A model generated the notes under the pieces. The model made no database searches. It worked only from the letters and a program-made list of their open reading frames with translations, and was not told where the DNA came from. Source: Halorubrum sodomense (GTDB taxonomy: Archaea > Halobacteriota > Halobacteria > Halobacteriales > Haloferacaceae). From it: a stretch of 64,000 nucleotides of DNA. The translations under genes and the position numbers were made by a program. The stretch's first letter is position 1, and the number at the start of each line of letters is the position of its first letter. Where the stretch lies: the NCBI RefSeq assembly GCF_900111935.1, contig NZ_FOYN01000002.1:186001-250000 (forward strand). Reading direction: 5' to 3'. Positions 17,673 to 26,385 of this stretch are shown piece by piece.

Positions 17673-17996
17673 ATGCGACTCGGACTGCTGGACATGATCG
17701 GGCTGGCGGGATCGCTCGTCTTCGCGCTCCCGCTGGCGAACTACGCCGTCATCCGGCTGTTCGCCGGCGAGGTCGCGCTCGGCGTCGGCCTGTTTGTCGT
17801 CGCCGCCGCGATGGTCGTCCTCCCGCAGTACTTCCTCGACCCGGCTCGGATCGCCCGCAGGCTCTTTTCGGGACTGTTGCCCCGCCAGCTGCGCGGCGAT
17901 ACCGACAGCGCGGACGCCGGCCGCGAAAGCGGCGCAGACGAGTCCGAGTCGCCGGACGCCGCAGCGGTCGACGGCGACGACGCGACGGGGCGGTAG
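17673..17996 (+). CDS. Small two-helix membrane protein
   Basis: 107 aa. Residues about 5-28 and 33-52 are hydrophobic and likely form a membrane hairpin, followed by a conserved-looking LPQYFLDPARIARRLF and an acidic disordered tail of about 40 residues. The ATG at 17673 is preceded by GGGGGCG; the frame upstream is shadow of ribE. Family not recognised with confidence (possibly the haloarchaeal DUF7533 group). It lies in a region between ribE and a convergent M24 peptidase. Confidence 0.72.
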   Translation: MRLGLLDMIGLAGSLVFALPLANYAVIRLFAGEVALGVGLFVVAAAMVVLPQYFLDPARIARRLFSGLLPRQLRGDTDSADAGRESGADESESPDAAAVDGDDATGR

Positions 17997-18007
17997 GCCG
18001 CCGCCGC

Positions 18008-19417
18008 TCAGGTCGGGTCCGCGTCCGGCACGATACCGAACGGGTACTCGGCCAGCAGCTCGTACCCCTCGTCGGTGACGAGGACCAGGTCCTCCAGCCT
18101 GACGCCCCCGATTTCGGGGTCGTAGACGCCGGGCTCGACCGTCACCACGTGGCCCGGTCGGAGTTCGCCCGCGCCCGACAGCGACGGTCCCTCGTGGAGG
18201 CTCACGCCGACGCCGTGGCCGGTCCCGTGCGTGAAGCCGGCCTCGCCCTCGCCCGCGTTCGGCTCAAACCCGTACGCGGTGAGCTCCGCGGCCGCCTCGC
18301 CGTGGACCGCCTTGGCCGGGACGCCGGGTTCGACCTCGTCGAGCGCGGCCTCGCGGGCGGCCTCGACCGCGACGTACGCCCGGCGCTCCCACCCGCCGTC
18401 GCCGTCGACGACGAACGTCCGCGTCACGTCGCCGTGGTACCCGTCCGGGCCGCGCGGCGAGATATCGATCAACACCGTCTCGCCGGGACGGATCGGGTCG
18501 CTGCCGACGTAGTGGAGGTCGGCCGCCGACGGGCCGGCGCCGATCACCGTGTTGCCCGCGTCGCGCACCCCGCGAGCAGCGAGGACGCGGTTCGCCTCGC
18601 GGCGGAGCCGCTCGGTCGTCAGCGGCTCGCCTTCCCAGCGGAGCGGGGGTCGGCGGTCGTCGTCGGACCGGCCGTCTCCGCCGCTCCCGTCGGCCCCCTC
18701 GACGGCCTCGCTTTCGACGGCCTCGCTCTCGGCGAGGACCGCCTCGGCGCGGGCCATCCCGGCGACCGCCGCGCGCTGAACTCTCCGGAGCCGGTCGACC
18801 TCCGCGGGCGTCTTGCGCGCCCGAGCGGCCGCGACCGCGTCCGTCGACGAGAGGTCGTTACCCGCGCGCTCCAGGTACACCGCGGCGTCGTGGGGGATCG
18901 ACGCGGGAGCGAGGACGGTCGGACCGTCGTCCTCGGCCGCGGCGCTCGCGCCGTCGACGAGGTCGTCCACGACCGCGGCGGCGCGCTCGCCGGCGTGGTC
19001 GCCGACGCCTTCGGTCCGGACCTCGCGGATGACCCCGTCGTGAAACGCGCGGTCGTCCGCGTCGGCATCGTCGGTCGGATCCGCGGTCGACTCGCGGGCG
19101 ACCGCGACGAACTCCCGCTCCGCCTGCTCGCGGAACAGCGCGGGGGCACAGAGGACCGCGCGCCCAGCCGGCGAGTTCGCCGTCGGCTCGTCGTCTCCGT
19201 CCGTCGCTCCGCCGCTCGGAACGACGACCAGCGCGTACGGCCGGTCGGGCCCGGAAAAGCGCGTGAGGTAACGCAGGTCGTCGTCGAAGCGGTCCCCGAC
19301 CGCGACGAACGCGGCCGCGTCGGCCTCGCGGACCGCCTCGACGACGGGGCGGAGGTCGGTCCGGAGGGGGGCGGCCGCTCCCTCGGCGCCTCCCGGCGCC
19401 GCGTCCTCCCCGCTCAC
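18008..19417 (-). CDS. M24 family Xaa-Pro aminopeptidase-like metallopeptidase
   Basis: 469 aa with a creatinase-type N-terminal domain and a C-terminal pita-bread domain. The metal ligands can be placed: Asp in VLIDISPRG, Asp in GDVTRTF, His in HGTGHGVGV, Glu in VTVEPGVYD and Glu in RLEDLVLV. A disordered acidic insertion follows VLAESEAVESEAVEGADG. The GTG at 19417 overlaps the stop of the UvrD-like gene (GTGA), so the two are co-translated; the long upstream frame is shadow of that gene. Likely cleaves peptides with proline at position two, removing peptides made by the proteasome; exact specificity is unknown. A paralog sits at 35889-37064. Confidence 0.88.
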   Translation of the reverse strand: MSGEDAAPGGAEGAAAPLRTDLRPVVEAVREADAAAFVAVGDRFDDDLRYLTRFSGPDRPYALVVVPSGGATDGDDEPTANSPAGRAVLCAPALFREQAEREFVAVARESTADPTDDADADDRAFHDGVIREVRTEGVGDHAGERAAAVVDDLVDGASAAAEDDGPTVLAPASIPHDAAVYLERAGNDLSSTDAVAAARARKTPAEVDRLRRVQRAAVAGMARAEAVLAESEAVESEAVEGADGSGGDGRSDDDRRPPLRWEGEPLTTERLRREANRVLAARGVRDAGNTVIGAGPSAADLHYVGSDPIRPGETVLIDISPRGPDGYHGDVTRTFVVDGDGGWERRAYVAVEAAREAALDEVEPGVPAKAVHGEAAAELTAYGFEPNAGEGEAGFTHGTGHGVGVSLHEGPSLSGAGELRPGHVVTVEPGVYDPEIGGVRLEDLVLVTDEGYELLAEYPFGIVPDADPT

Positions 19418-21258
19418 GGCTCCGGTTCGGGCACCGCCAGCTCGGCCTGGACCTCCTCGACGAGATCCTGGGCCGGCTCCTCGCGGAGCTCGTTGAACAG
19501 CAGGACGCTGATCGGGAGCGTCGGCGCGCCGCCGATGAGGCTCTCCATGATCACGAGGCGCTCGCGAGCCCGAGACATCCCGACGTAGAAGACGCGGCGC
19601 TCGTTGTCGGTGAGGACGGGGACGGGGCTCGTCGCCTTCGTGAACTCCTCGACGCCGTCGATGTCGGTCGGGTCGTCGATGGAGGCGGCCATCTGCTCGA
19701 CCACCTTCTCGGTGAGGTCGGTCGCGACGAACACGTGATCGGCCTCGCGGCCCTTCGCGGAGTGGATGGTGCCGACCCGGACGCGGGTGGGATCGGTCCC
19801 CTGGTAGTCGCCCTCGAAGTACGCGCCCATCGACTTGCGCTGGAAGCTCGTCACCTTCCGGACCATGTCGTCGGCGCTCGCGGTGTCCGGCATGAAGGGG
19901 ATGTACTCGTCGAGCGTGTCGGCCGCGATATCGATGTCGGCGACGTCGTCGGCGTCGGCCGCCTCCTCGCGGTCGTCGAGGAAGTCGTAGAACTCCTCGC
20001 GGTCGTGGGTCCCGAACGCCGACTCCTGGAGCATGTCGGCCAACCGCCGCGCCTCCAGCCCGGTCACGGGCTCGTCGGCCTCGGCCTTCTCGATGGCGCT
20101 GACGTAGTCCTGGACGCGATCGGTCCACATCCGTCCGTCGGTGAGCATGGAGAAGGGGATCCCGTGGCCGATGAACTCGTCGATGAAGTCGAACATCTGG
20201 TAGCGGGCGCGGAACAGACACATGATGTCGCCCTCGTCGTCTTCGACCGTGTACCGGACGTTCCGGACGAGTTCGAGCATCGAGGGCGACTCGATCGCCT
20301 CGACGGTGCCGCCCTCCTTGCGCGGGTGGAGGTCCTTCTCCTGGCGCTTGTCGATGTGGCGGATCTCGGCGTTGACGACGTTGAGGATCTCGGAGGGGAG
20401 CCGGTAGGAGTTCGGGAGGACTACGTCCTCGTCGACCTCGGTGTCCAGGAGGAGGTCGGGGTCGGCGCCCTGCCACGCGTAGACGACCTGGTCGTCGTCG
20501 CCGGCGATGAGCACCTTCTCCATGTGCGGGCGCCACTCCTCGAAGACGTTGTACTGGAGCGTCGTGATGTCCTGGAACTCGTCGATGATCAGGTAGTCGA
20601 CGCTGGGGACGAGCGAGCGCTGCGCGACCCGTTCGAGCATGTCCGCGAAGCCGACGAGGTCGTTGTCGCCCTTGTACGCGCGCCACGCCCGGATCGTCTC
20701 CGGGATGTCGATGCGCTCGTCGTCCGAGGGCCACGTGGGCGTGTACTTGTTCCCTTCCTGGGCGTTCGGGTCCTCCTCGGGCGGGAGCCTGACCTCCTCG
20801 ACGTCCCACTGGAAGGGGACCTCGTACCAGTCGGCCACGTCGCGCTCGGTCCGCTGGAGCCACTGGGAGGTGGCGATGATCTTGTTGCCGATCGTCGTCG
20901 AGCGGGCGGTCCGGCGGCCGGCGCCGCCGTGCTGGTCCTCGAACTCGATGCCGTACTCCTCGCAGAACGACTCCTTGTCGTCCTCGCCGACGACGTCGCC
21001 CCGAGAGAGGTCGAGCAGTTCGTACGCCTTCGCGTGCATCGTGCTCACGTTCCCCTGGAGGCTGCGGGGGGAGACGTCGAGCCGCTCGGCGAGCCGCTCG
21101 CGGATCTCCGCTGCGGCCGCGCGCGTGTACGAGACGACGAGCACGTCGCGGACCTCCGCGTCCTCCGCTTCGAGGATCCCCTCGACGCGGTCCAAGAGCG
21201 CGGTCGTCTTCCCGCTCCCGGGCCCCCCGAACAGCCGCGTCACCGTGGTATCGGTCAT
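19414..21258 (-). CDS. UvrD/Rep-family DNA helicase
   Basis: 614-aa superfamily 1A helicase. Motif I FGGPGSGKTT is at residues 10-19, motif Ia VVSYTRAAAAEIRERL follows, motif II IIDEFQD, motif III AGDDDQVVYAWQGA, motif IV PNSYRLPSEI and a C-terminal MSRARERLVI segment are all present, so it should unwind DNA. The start has GGAGGT 5 nt before ATG, a clear Shine-Dalgarno in a genome of mostly leaderless genes, with TTTAAG further upstream. Shorter than bacterial UvrD (about 720 aa), it lacks a nuclease domain. The downstream M24 peptidase overlaps it by 4 nt. Confidence 0.93.
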   Translation of the reverse strand: MTDTTVTRLFGGPGSGKTTALLDRVEGILEAEDAEVRDVLVVSYTRAAAAEIRERLAERLDVSPRSLQGNVSTMHAKAYELLDLSRGDVVGEDDKESFCEEYGIEFEDQHGGAGRRTARSTTIGNKIIATSQWLQRTERDVADWYEVPFQWDVEEVRLPPEEDPNAQEGNKYTPTWPSDDERIDIPETIRAWRAYKGDNDLVGFADMLERVAQRSLVPSVDYLIIDEFQDITTLQYNVFEEWRPHMEKVLIAGDDDQVVYAWQGADPDLLLDTEVDEDVVLPNSYRLPSEILNVVNAEIRHIDKRQEKDLHPRKEGGTVEAIESPSMLELVRNVRYTVEDDEGDIMCLFRARYQMFDFIDEFIGHGIPFSMLTDGRMWTDRVQDYVSAIEKAEADEPVTGLEARRLADMLQESAFGTHDREEFYDFLDDREEAADADDVADIDIAADTLDEYIPFMPDTASADDMVRKVTSFQRKSMGAYFEGDYQGTDPTRVRVGTIHSAKGREADHVFVATDLTEKVVEQMAASIDDPTDIDGVEEFTKATSPVPVLTDNERRVFYVGMSRARERLVIMESLIGGAPTLPISVLLFNELREEPAQDLVEEVQAELAVPEPEP

Positions 21259-21376
21259 TGTTACCTCCAGATTCCGGTTCTCCTTAAACGCCGTGGCTCC
21301 GTGGTCGTCGACACGGGTTCCGGTCCGGCCGCGACGGGTCGGCGTTTCATCGCTCGGTAACGGCTCGGGCGTCTCC

Positions 21377-21535
21377 TCAGCTGCTCCGCGTTGCGCGCGC
21401 TTCGCGAACGTCCGCCCCGTCGCGGACGAGGTCCTCGCAGGCCGGACAGACGCGGGGTCGATCGACCTCGTTCGGGGTAAACACCCGAACGTAATCAGTC
21501 GTGACGAACGAGCCGCAGTTCTGACAGGTCGGCAT
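21377..21535 (-). CDS. Zinc-finger microprotein (DUF7563-like)
   Basis: 52 aa. Two CxxC pairs (CQNC at 4-7 and CPAC at 30-33) form a probable zinc ribbon, with VRVFTPNEVDRPRVC between. The ATG at 21535 is preceded by an AT-rich TATA-like stretch near 21558-21568, about 25 nt away; the long upstream frame is non-coding. Haloarchaea encode many such microproteins; I recall this pattern as DUF7563. Function is unknown. Confidence 0.8.
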   Translation of the reverse strand: MPTCQNCGSFVTTDYVRVFTPNEVDRPRVCPACEDLVRDGADVREARATRSS

Positions 21536-21621
21536 GGTAGTCACTATCGGGTAATTCCACATAATACTACCGGGGAGTATGACGGAAAGAAAATTCGCGG
21601 ACCGTGGCGTCGCCGCCGCCC

Positions 21622-21813
21622 TCAGTTCGGCCGCCAGTCGCAGACGGAACACCGCGCGGACCCTTCCTCGTGGAGCGCACCGCACTCGGGACACTGGAGC
21701 TTGTTATAGGATCGCTCCCAGCCTACGATCTCCGTCTCGTGGCCGTGATCGGAGAGGAACTCGTCGAACACGTCGTCGTCCGAGCTGGGTGCACTACTGG
21801 ACATGCGTGCCAT
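21622..21813 (-). CDS. Zinc-finger microprotein (HVO_0416-like)
   Basis: 63 aa from the ATG at 21813; a second ATG at 21804 is possible. The C-terminal half holds CPECGALHEEGSARCSVC, a four-cysteine zinc finger, after a helical DDVFDEFLSDHGHETE segment. CATATATG near 21829-21836 is the TATA box, which fits the start at 21813. The family corresponds, from memory, to the HVO_0416 zinc-finger group of Haloferax. Function unknown. Confidence 0.8.
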   Translation of the reverse strand: MARMSSSAPSSDDDVFDEFLSDHGHETEIVGWERSYNKLQCPECGALHEEGSARCSVCDWRPN

Positions 21814-21955
21814 GGTATGCCACACCAGCATATATGTCTTTCTCTCGTTCTCGCAGCTGCGAATTACGCGACCGAACGATCAGTCATCAGGAAAAATTAG
21901 TTTGATACGCAACTTCTCTGCGAGTCACTCGCCGGGAGCGAACGTCCGCCTCCGC

Positions 21956-22498
21956 TCACCACGGCTCGTTCTTCAGCCCGAGCGCGTACGCCGCGGCGTT
22001 CGTGACGACGTGGAGGACGGGGGTCATCACGAGGACGACCGCGAGGACGCGCGGCGTGAACACCGCGAGCGCCCAGTCGGTGTCGACGAGGAAGGCGAGC
22101 GCGAGCGCGCCGACGACGAAGTCGAGCTGGTCGAGCCCCGGGAACGCGGCGCCGCGCTCCCGGCCCGAGCGCCGCTTGAGGAACGAGGCGCCGATGTCGC
22201 CGCACATCGCCCCGAACGCGAGCGCGAACGCGGCCGGGAGGGCGAACGTCGGGAATTCGACGCCGAACGCGGCGCTCGCGGGGGGTGAGAGGGCGTTGAG
22301 TCCGAGCGCGAGGCAGACGCCGACGAGCGTCCCGACGGCGGTGCCGCGCCACGTCTTTCCGTCGCCGAGCAGCCGCGCGCCGCGCCACTCGCGCCCGCCG
22401 TCGATGGGGCGACCGCCGCCGGCCAACACCGCGGCGTTGTTCGGGACGTACGCCGGGAGCATCGCCCAGAACGCCGTCGCGACGAGCGCACCGATCAT
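21956..22498 (-). CDS. carS: CDP-archaeol synthase
   Basis: 180 aa integral membrane enzyme that loads CTP onto 2,3-di-O-geranylgeranylglyceryl phosphate to make CDP-archaeol, the branch point for polar lipids. Four to five membrane segments are visible, with the cytoplasmic loop [13 protein letters not shown] and the catalytic [19 protein letters not shown] region typical of the CarS (DUF46) family. The ATG at 22498 lies about 25 nt after TTTATAAC, a good TATA box; the frame upstream to 22708 overlaps the divergent proline dehydrogenase and is rejected. Together with GGGP synthase at 15709 it covers two steps of ether-lipid synthesis. Confidence 0.93.
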   Translation of the reverse strand: MIGALVATAFWAMLPAYVPNNAAVLAGGGRPIDGGREWRGARLLGDGKTWRGTAVGTLVGVCLALGLNALSPPASAAFGVEFPTFALPAAFALAFGAMCGDIGASFLKRRSGRERGAAFPGLDQLDFVVGALALAFLVDTDWALAVFTPRVLAVVLVMTPVLHVVTNAAAYALGLKNEPW

Positions 22499-22588
22499 GT
22501 CCTCACGGGCGACGCCCGGGATGTTATAAACCCCGGATCCGTCGCCGGGTCGGCAAAGGTAAAGTTCGCGCCGTCCGGAAGTCACGAC

Positions 22589-23428
22589 ATGATCCCCCCC
22601 ATCGCTCGGCGGTTCGTCGCCGGCGAGAGCGTCCCGTCCGCCCTCGACCACGCCCGCGCCGCGAACGAGGACGGCGTCGCGGTCATCCTGAACCTCCTCG
22701 GTGAACACTACGACGACCCCGGCGACGCGAGGGCGGACACGGACGCCTACCTACAGCTGCTCGACGACATCGCCGACAGCGGCCTCGACGCCTGCGTTTC
22801 GGTGAAGCCCTCCCAGATCGGGATGGACGTCTCGCCGGACCTCTTCGCGGAGCACTACCGCGAGATCGTCGCGCGCGCCGACGAGCTCGACGCGTTCGTC
22901 TGGTGTGACATGGAGGACGCGGACACGACCGACGACACCCTCGACGCCTTCGAGTCCATCGCCGCCGACTACCCGTGGAGCGTCGGCCAGTGTATCCAGT
23001 CGAACCTCAGGCGCACCGCGGACGACCTCGACCGCCTCGTCGACGTCCCCGGCAAGATCCGGCTCGTGAAGGGCGCGTACGACGAGCCGTCGTCGATCGC
23101 GTACACCGACAAGGCGCGCGTCGACGAGGCGTACCGCGACGACCTCCGGCTCCTCTTCGAGCGCCGAGACCGCGGGATCGCGGTCGGCAGCCACGACCCC
23201 GAGATGATCTCGCTGGCGGACCGGCTGGCGCGCGAGCACGGGGCCGACTACGAGGTCCAGATGCTGATGGGGGTCCGCGAGGACGCCCAGCGCGACCTCG
23301 CCGCGCAGGGGATCGACGTGTATCAGTACGCGCCGTACGGCGACAAGTGGCTCTCGTACTTCTACCGGCGCGTCCGCGAGCGCAAGGAGAACCTGACGTT
23401 CGCGGCCCGGGCGGTGCTGGGGCAGTAG
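22589..23428 (+). CDS. putA: Proline dehydrogenase
   Basis: 279-aa monofunctional enzyme (FAD-dependent TIM barrel) that oxidises proline to pyrroline-5-carboxylate. Typical blocks are [50 protein letters not shown], the FAD-contacting SHDPEMI and the C-terminal [19 protein letters not shown], where the Arg pair binds the proline carboxylate. It has no P5C dehydrogenase domain, so P5C dehydrogenase must be separate. Divergent from carS with 90 nt between starts. Confidence 0.94.
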   Translation: MIPPIARRFVAGESVPSALDHARAANEDGVAVILNLLGEHYDDPGDARADTDAYLQLLDDIADSGLDACVSVKPSQIGMDVSPDLFAEHYREIVARADELDAFVWCDMEDADTTDDTLDAFESIAADYPWSVGQCIQSNLRRTADDLDRLVDVPGKIRLVKGAYDEPSSIAYTDKARVDEAYRDDLRLLFERRDRGIAVGSHDPEMISLADRLAREHGADYEVQMLMGVREDAQRDLAAQGIDVYQYAPYGDKWLSYFYRRVRERKENLTFAARAVLGQ

Positions 23429-23524
23429 CCGGCGACCCCGCGTCCGGCGTCCGGCGTCGACCTCGGCTCGCCGCCGGCGCGTGAAAGCCCTCTTAAGGAT
23501 TGCCGACGCATACCGATCCGATAG

Positions 23525-24238
23525 ATGTCCACGTGGAAACGCGACTTCGCCAGCGGGCTCATCGTGCTGGCGCCGCTCCTCGTCCTCCTCTTAGTCCTCC
23601 GGTGGATCTACCAGTACATCGCGTCGATCCCGCTGATCGAGGGGCTCCAGCCCGAGATCATCCCGGCGCCGTTAGAGCCCGTTTCCCGGGTGATAATCGC
23701 GTTCGCGGTGTTCGCGACCGTCGTCCTCGCGGTCGGGTACTTCATGCGGACCACGCTCGGTCGTCTGGCGGAGTCGGCGGTGGACGACGCGATAAACCGG
23801 ATCCCGGCGCTCCGGGTGGTGTACAACGCCTCGAAGCTCGCGATCGAGACGGCGATCTCCGGCACCGACGAGCTACAGAGCCCGGTGTACATCGAGACGT
23901 GGCCCGGCATCCGCATGACCGCGTTCCGAACCGGGAAGAAGACTCGCGACGGCAAGATCGTCCTGTTCATGCCGACCGCCCCGAACATCACCACCGGCTT
24001 CGTCATCGAGGTCGAGCCGGAGCGGATCGAGGAGACCGGCGAGACCGTCGAGGAGGGGATGACGCGGGTCCTCTCCGCCGGCTTCGCGGAGTCGGCACAC
24101 CAGGTCCCCGTCCACGAGGAGAACCCCGACGAGGGGGACGGCGGCCGGACTCCGGGCGGGTTCGGACACGTCCGGACCGACGGGACGGCCGGCGATTCGG
24201 CGGGGTCGACTGCCGAGGAAAGCGGGTCGGGTGAGTAG
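23525..24238 (+). CDS. DUF502 family membrane protein
   Basis: 237 aa. Two membrane segments (about 10-27 and 52-70) precede a conserved soluble domain. The features of the DUF502 family are visible: FASGLIVLAPLLVLLLVLRW near the start, IPALRVVYNASKLAIE and VLFMPTAPNITTGFVIEV. The function of the family is not known. The last 60 residues are acidic and disordered, and the gene ends just before ilvE on the other strand. Confidence 0.88.
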   Translation: MSTWKRDFASGLIVLAPLLVLLLVLRWIYQYIASIPLIEGLQPEIIPAPLEPVSRVIIAFAVFATVVLAVGYFMRTTLGRLAESAVDDAINRIPALRVVYNASKLAIETAISGTDELQSPVYIETWPGIRMTAFRTGKKTRDGKIVLFMPTAPNITTGFVIEVEPERIEETGETVEEGMTRVLSAGFAESAHQVPVHEENPDEGDGGRTPGGFGHVRTDGTAGDSAGSTAEESGSGE

Positions 24239-24263
24239 CGGTTCGGGCGAGTAGCGGGTCGTT

Positions 24264-25193
24264 TCAAAGGTAGGTGAACCACTCGTCGTGGTCGTCCGTC
24301 CGGCGCTCGACCAGGTCGAAGAAGGCGCTCTGGAGCTCCTCGGTGACCGGCCCGCGAGTGCCGGCGCCGATCTCGGTGTCGTCGACCGAGCGGATCGGGG
24401 TGACCTCGGCCGCGGAGCCGGTGAAGAACAGCTCGTCGGCGGTGTACAGCTGCCCGCGCGAGATGACGGCCTCGTCGTGGACCTCGTAGCCGCGCTCCTC
24501 GGCGAGGGCGATCACGGTGTCGCGGGTGATCCCTTCGAGGATGGACTGCGCCGGCCCGGTGGTGTATATCTCGCCGTCGTTGACCATGAAGATGTTCTCG
24601 CCGGGGCCCTCCGCGACGTTCCCCTCCTTGTTCAGGACGACGGCCTCGACGTAGCCGTTCCGGCGCGCCTCCTCGCCCGCAAGCATGGAGTTGACGTAGA
24701 GGCCGGTCGTCTTCACGTTCGTCGGCACCTGCGAGGAGGCGTGTTTCCGCCACGAGGAGACCATCACGTCGACGCCGTCTTCGAGGGCCTCCTCGCCGAG
24801 GTACGCGCCCCACGGCCACGCGGCGAGGACGAGGTCGGTCGGACAGTCCTTCGGGGAGACGCCGAGCGAGTCGTAGCCGTAGTAGGCGATCGGCCGGATG
24901 TACGCGGAGTCGAGGTCCTGCCGGTCGAGGAGTTCGAGGGTGGCCTCGGTGATCTCCTCGCGGGAGTGTTCGATGTCCATGTCGTACATCTTCGCGGAGT
25001 CGAACAGCCGGTCGAGGTGCTCGTCCCAGCGGAACACCGCCGGCCCCCGCTCGGTTTCGTAACAGCGGACGCCCTCGAACACGCCGCTCCCGTAGTGGAG
25101 CGCGTGGGTCAGCACGTGGGTCGTCGCGTCCTCCCAGTCGAGGAACTCCCCGTTCTTCCAGATCGTGTCGACGTCCATCTCGTCGAATCCCAT
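24264..25193 (-). CDS. ilvE: Branched-chain amino acid aminotransferase
   Basis: 309 aa, fold type IV PLP enzyme that interconverts Leu, Ile and Val with their 2-oxo acids. The PLP lysine is Lys161 in NVKTTGLYVN; HALHYGSGVFEGVRCYE, YIRPIAYYGYDSLG and the phosphate-binding EGPGENIFMVNDG agree with IlvE rather than with D-amino acid transaminase or Pab lyase. Normal length. Minus-strand TATA-like GTTTTAAG at 25218-25227 lies about 25 nt before ATG. MDVDTIW six residues in is a second possible start. Confidence 0.95.
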   Translation of the reverse strand: MGFDEMDVDTIWKNGEFLDWEDATTHVLTHALHYGSGVFEGVRCYETERGPAVFRWDEHLDRLFDSAKMYDMDIEHSREEITEATLELLDRQDLDSAYIRPIAYYGYDSLGVSPKDCPTDLVLAAWPWGAYLGEEALEDGVDVMVSSWRKHASSQVPTNVKTTGLYVNSMLAGEEARRNGYVEAVVLNKEGNVAEGPGENIFMVNDGEIYTTGPAQSILEGITRDTVIALAEERGYEVHDEAVISRGQLYTADELFFTGSAAEVTPIRSVDDTEIGAGTRGPVTEELQSAFFDLVERRTDDHDEWFTYL

Positions 25194-25274
25194 GGTCGGG
25201 AGTTGCGGCCGGCGGGCTTAAAACTGTGACAAGCGGTCGAGTGCTACCACGAGAGCGCAGGGTCGAAACCCATC

Positions 25275-25598
25275 GACGGATCGAGTGTGAACCGCTCTGA
25301 AACCCCAGCCGCTCGGCAATACGTGACCCACACCGCTCTCAGGAACTGCCCCGAAGCCCCAGTCGCGAGGGCGCCGTACGCTCGCTGTGCTCCTCGCTCA
25401 GTCACTCCGCTCCTTCGCTGCGGTGCTTACGTCGCCTACGGCGCCCTCGCGACTGCCCCTTCGAGTCCCACCCCGCACAGCACCTCACGCCTCCCCAGCC
25501 TCGTCGGCCGGTCTCCGCTTCGCTCCGACCGGCCGACTCCCTCGCACGCGCTGGCTCGCGGTCGCCGGGGGCGACCGCTCGCAGGCGCGCGCCGACCG
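25275..25598 (+). repeat. Intergenic hairpin element, copy 2
   Basis: Best-preserved copy of the family. H1 is a perfect 18-bp inverted repeat: AGTCGCGAGGGCGCCGTA (25361-25378) and TACGGCGCCCTCGCGACT (25437-25454). The conserved core is at about 25485-25506. H2 arms are GTCGGCCGGTC (25503-25513) and GACCGGCCGAC (25527-25537) with a 13-nt loop. H3 arms are GCGGTCGCC (25558-25566) and GGCGACCGC (25570-25578). The left end appears twice in degraded form (near 25287 and 25332), as if one copy had been inserted into another. It occupies almost the whole gap between ilvE and ribB; I see no gene in it. Confidence 0.88.
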
Positions 25599-25611
25599 CA
25601 TCAAAAGTCGA

Positions 25612-26385
25612 TTACTTCAGCGCCTCGACGAGGGCCGCGCCCTCGACGTAGGGGATGTCGCGGCGGGCCGCGTAGGCGGCGGCGTCCGCGGGCGCGAGCG
25701 CGTCGCCGGTCTCGTCGTCGAGCATCTCGCAGACCACGGCGGCGGGCGCGGCGCCCACGGCCTCGGCCATCGCGAGGCCGAGTTCGGTGTGACCGGTCCG
25801 CCCCGCGAGCCCGTCGCGGTCGCCGCGCAGGACGTGGACGTGACCGGGCGCGCGGAACTCCGCCGCGAAGTCCTCGGGCCCGTAGCCGGTTGGGTCGTCG
25901 CGGACGCGGCCGGCCGCGTTCGCCACCTCCACGATGGTCTTCGCGCGGTCCGCGTCCGTGATCCCGGTGAACGTCTCGCGGTGGTTCACGGGCAGCGAGA
26001 ACGAGGACCGGTCGTCGTAGTCGGGGTCGTCGTCGACCGCCGGGTGGTCGAGCGCGTCCGCGAGGAACGGCAGGTCGAACGCGTCGCCGACCGCGTCGCT
26101 GACGGCCACGCAGATCAGCCCGCCCGCGTCGTTGCGCATGTGCGCGACCGCGGCCTCGTCGACCGCGCCGGCCGGGTAGACGATGTCCGTCTCGCCCTCG
26201 CGGTCCGCGAAGTCGTGGACGCAGACGGGGTCGCCGGCGCGGAAGGCGTCGAGCGCCCGCTCGACGGGGTCGGTCGCGTCCGGGGCGGCCTCGGCGGTTT
26301 CAGCGGGATCGGCGGTCTCGGTCGATTCGGCGGTCTCGGCCGCGCCCCCGCTCGTCTCGGGGTCGGCGTCGACGTCGGCGCGCAT
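25612..26385 (-). CDS. ribB: 3,4-dihydroxy-2-butanone 4-phosphate synthase
   Basis: 257 aa. Converts ribulose 5-phosphate to the four-carbon riboflavin precursor. After a haloarchaea-specific acidic linker (residues 8-40) the enzyme shows VHDFADREGETDIVYPAG (metal and substrate loop), MRNDAGGLICVAV and GRTGHTELGLAMAEA, all diagnostic for RibB. The ATG at 26385 shares one base with the stop of ribK (TGATG), so ribK-ribB form a translationally coupled pair. No GTP cyclohydrolase II domain is fused, as expected in archaea. Downstream lies repeat copy 2, only 13 nt past the stop. Confidence 0.95.
   Translation of the reverse strand: MRADVDADPETSGGAAETAESTETADPAETAEAAPDATDPVERALDAFRAGDPVCVHDFADREGETDIVYPAGAVDEAAVAHMRNDAGGLICVAVSDAVGDAFDLPFLADALDHPAVDDDPDYDDRSSFSLPVNHRETFTGITDADRAKTIVEVANAAGRVRDDPTGYGPEDFAAEFRAPGHVHVLRGDRDGLAGRTGHTELGLAMAEAVGAAPAAVVCEMLDDETGDALAPADAAAYAARRDIPYVEGAALVEALK

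Noticed and set aside
18008-20863. 951-aa frame as one peptidase
   Set aside because: Upstream of 19417 it is the shadow of the UvrD-like gene; the GTGA overlap marks the real start.
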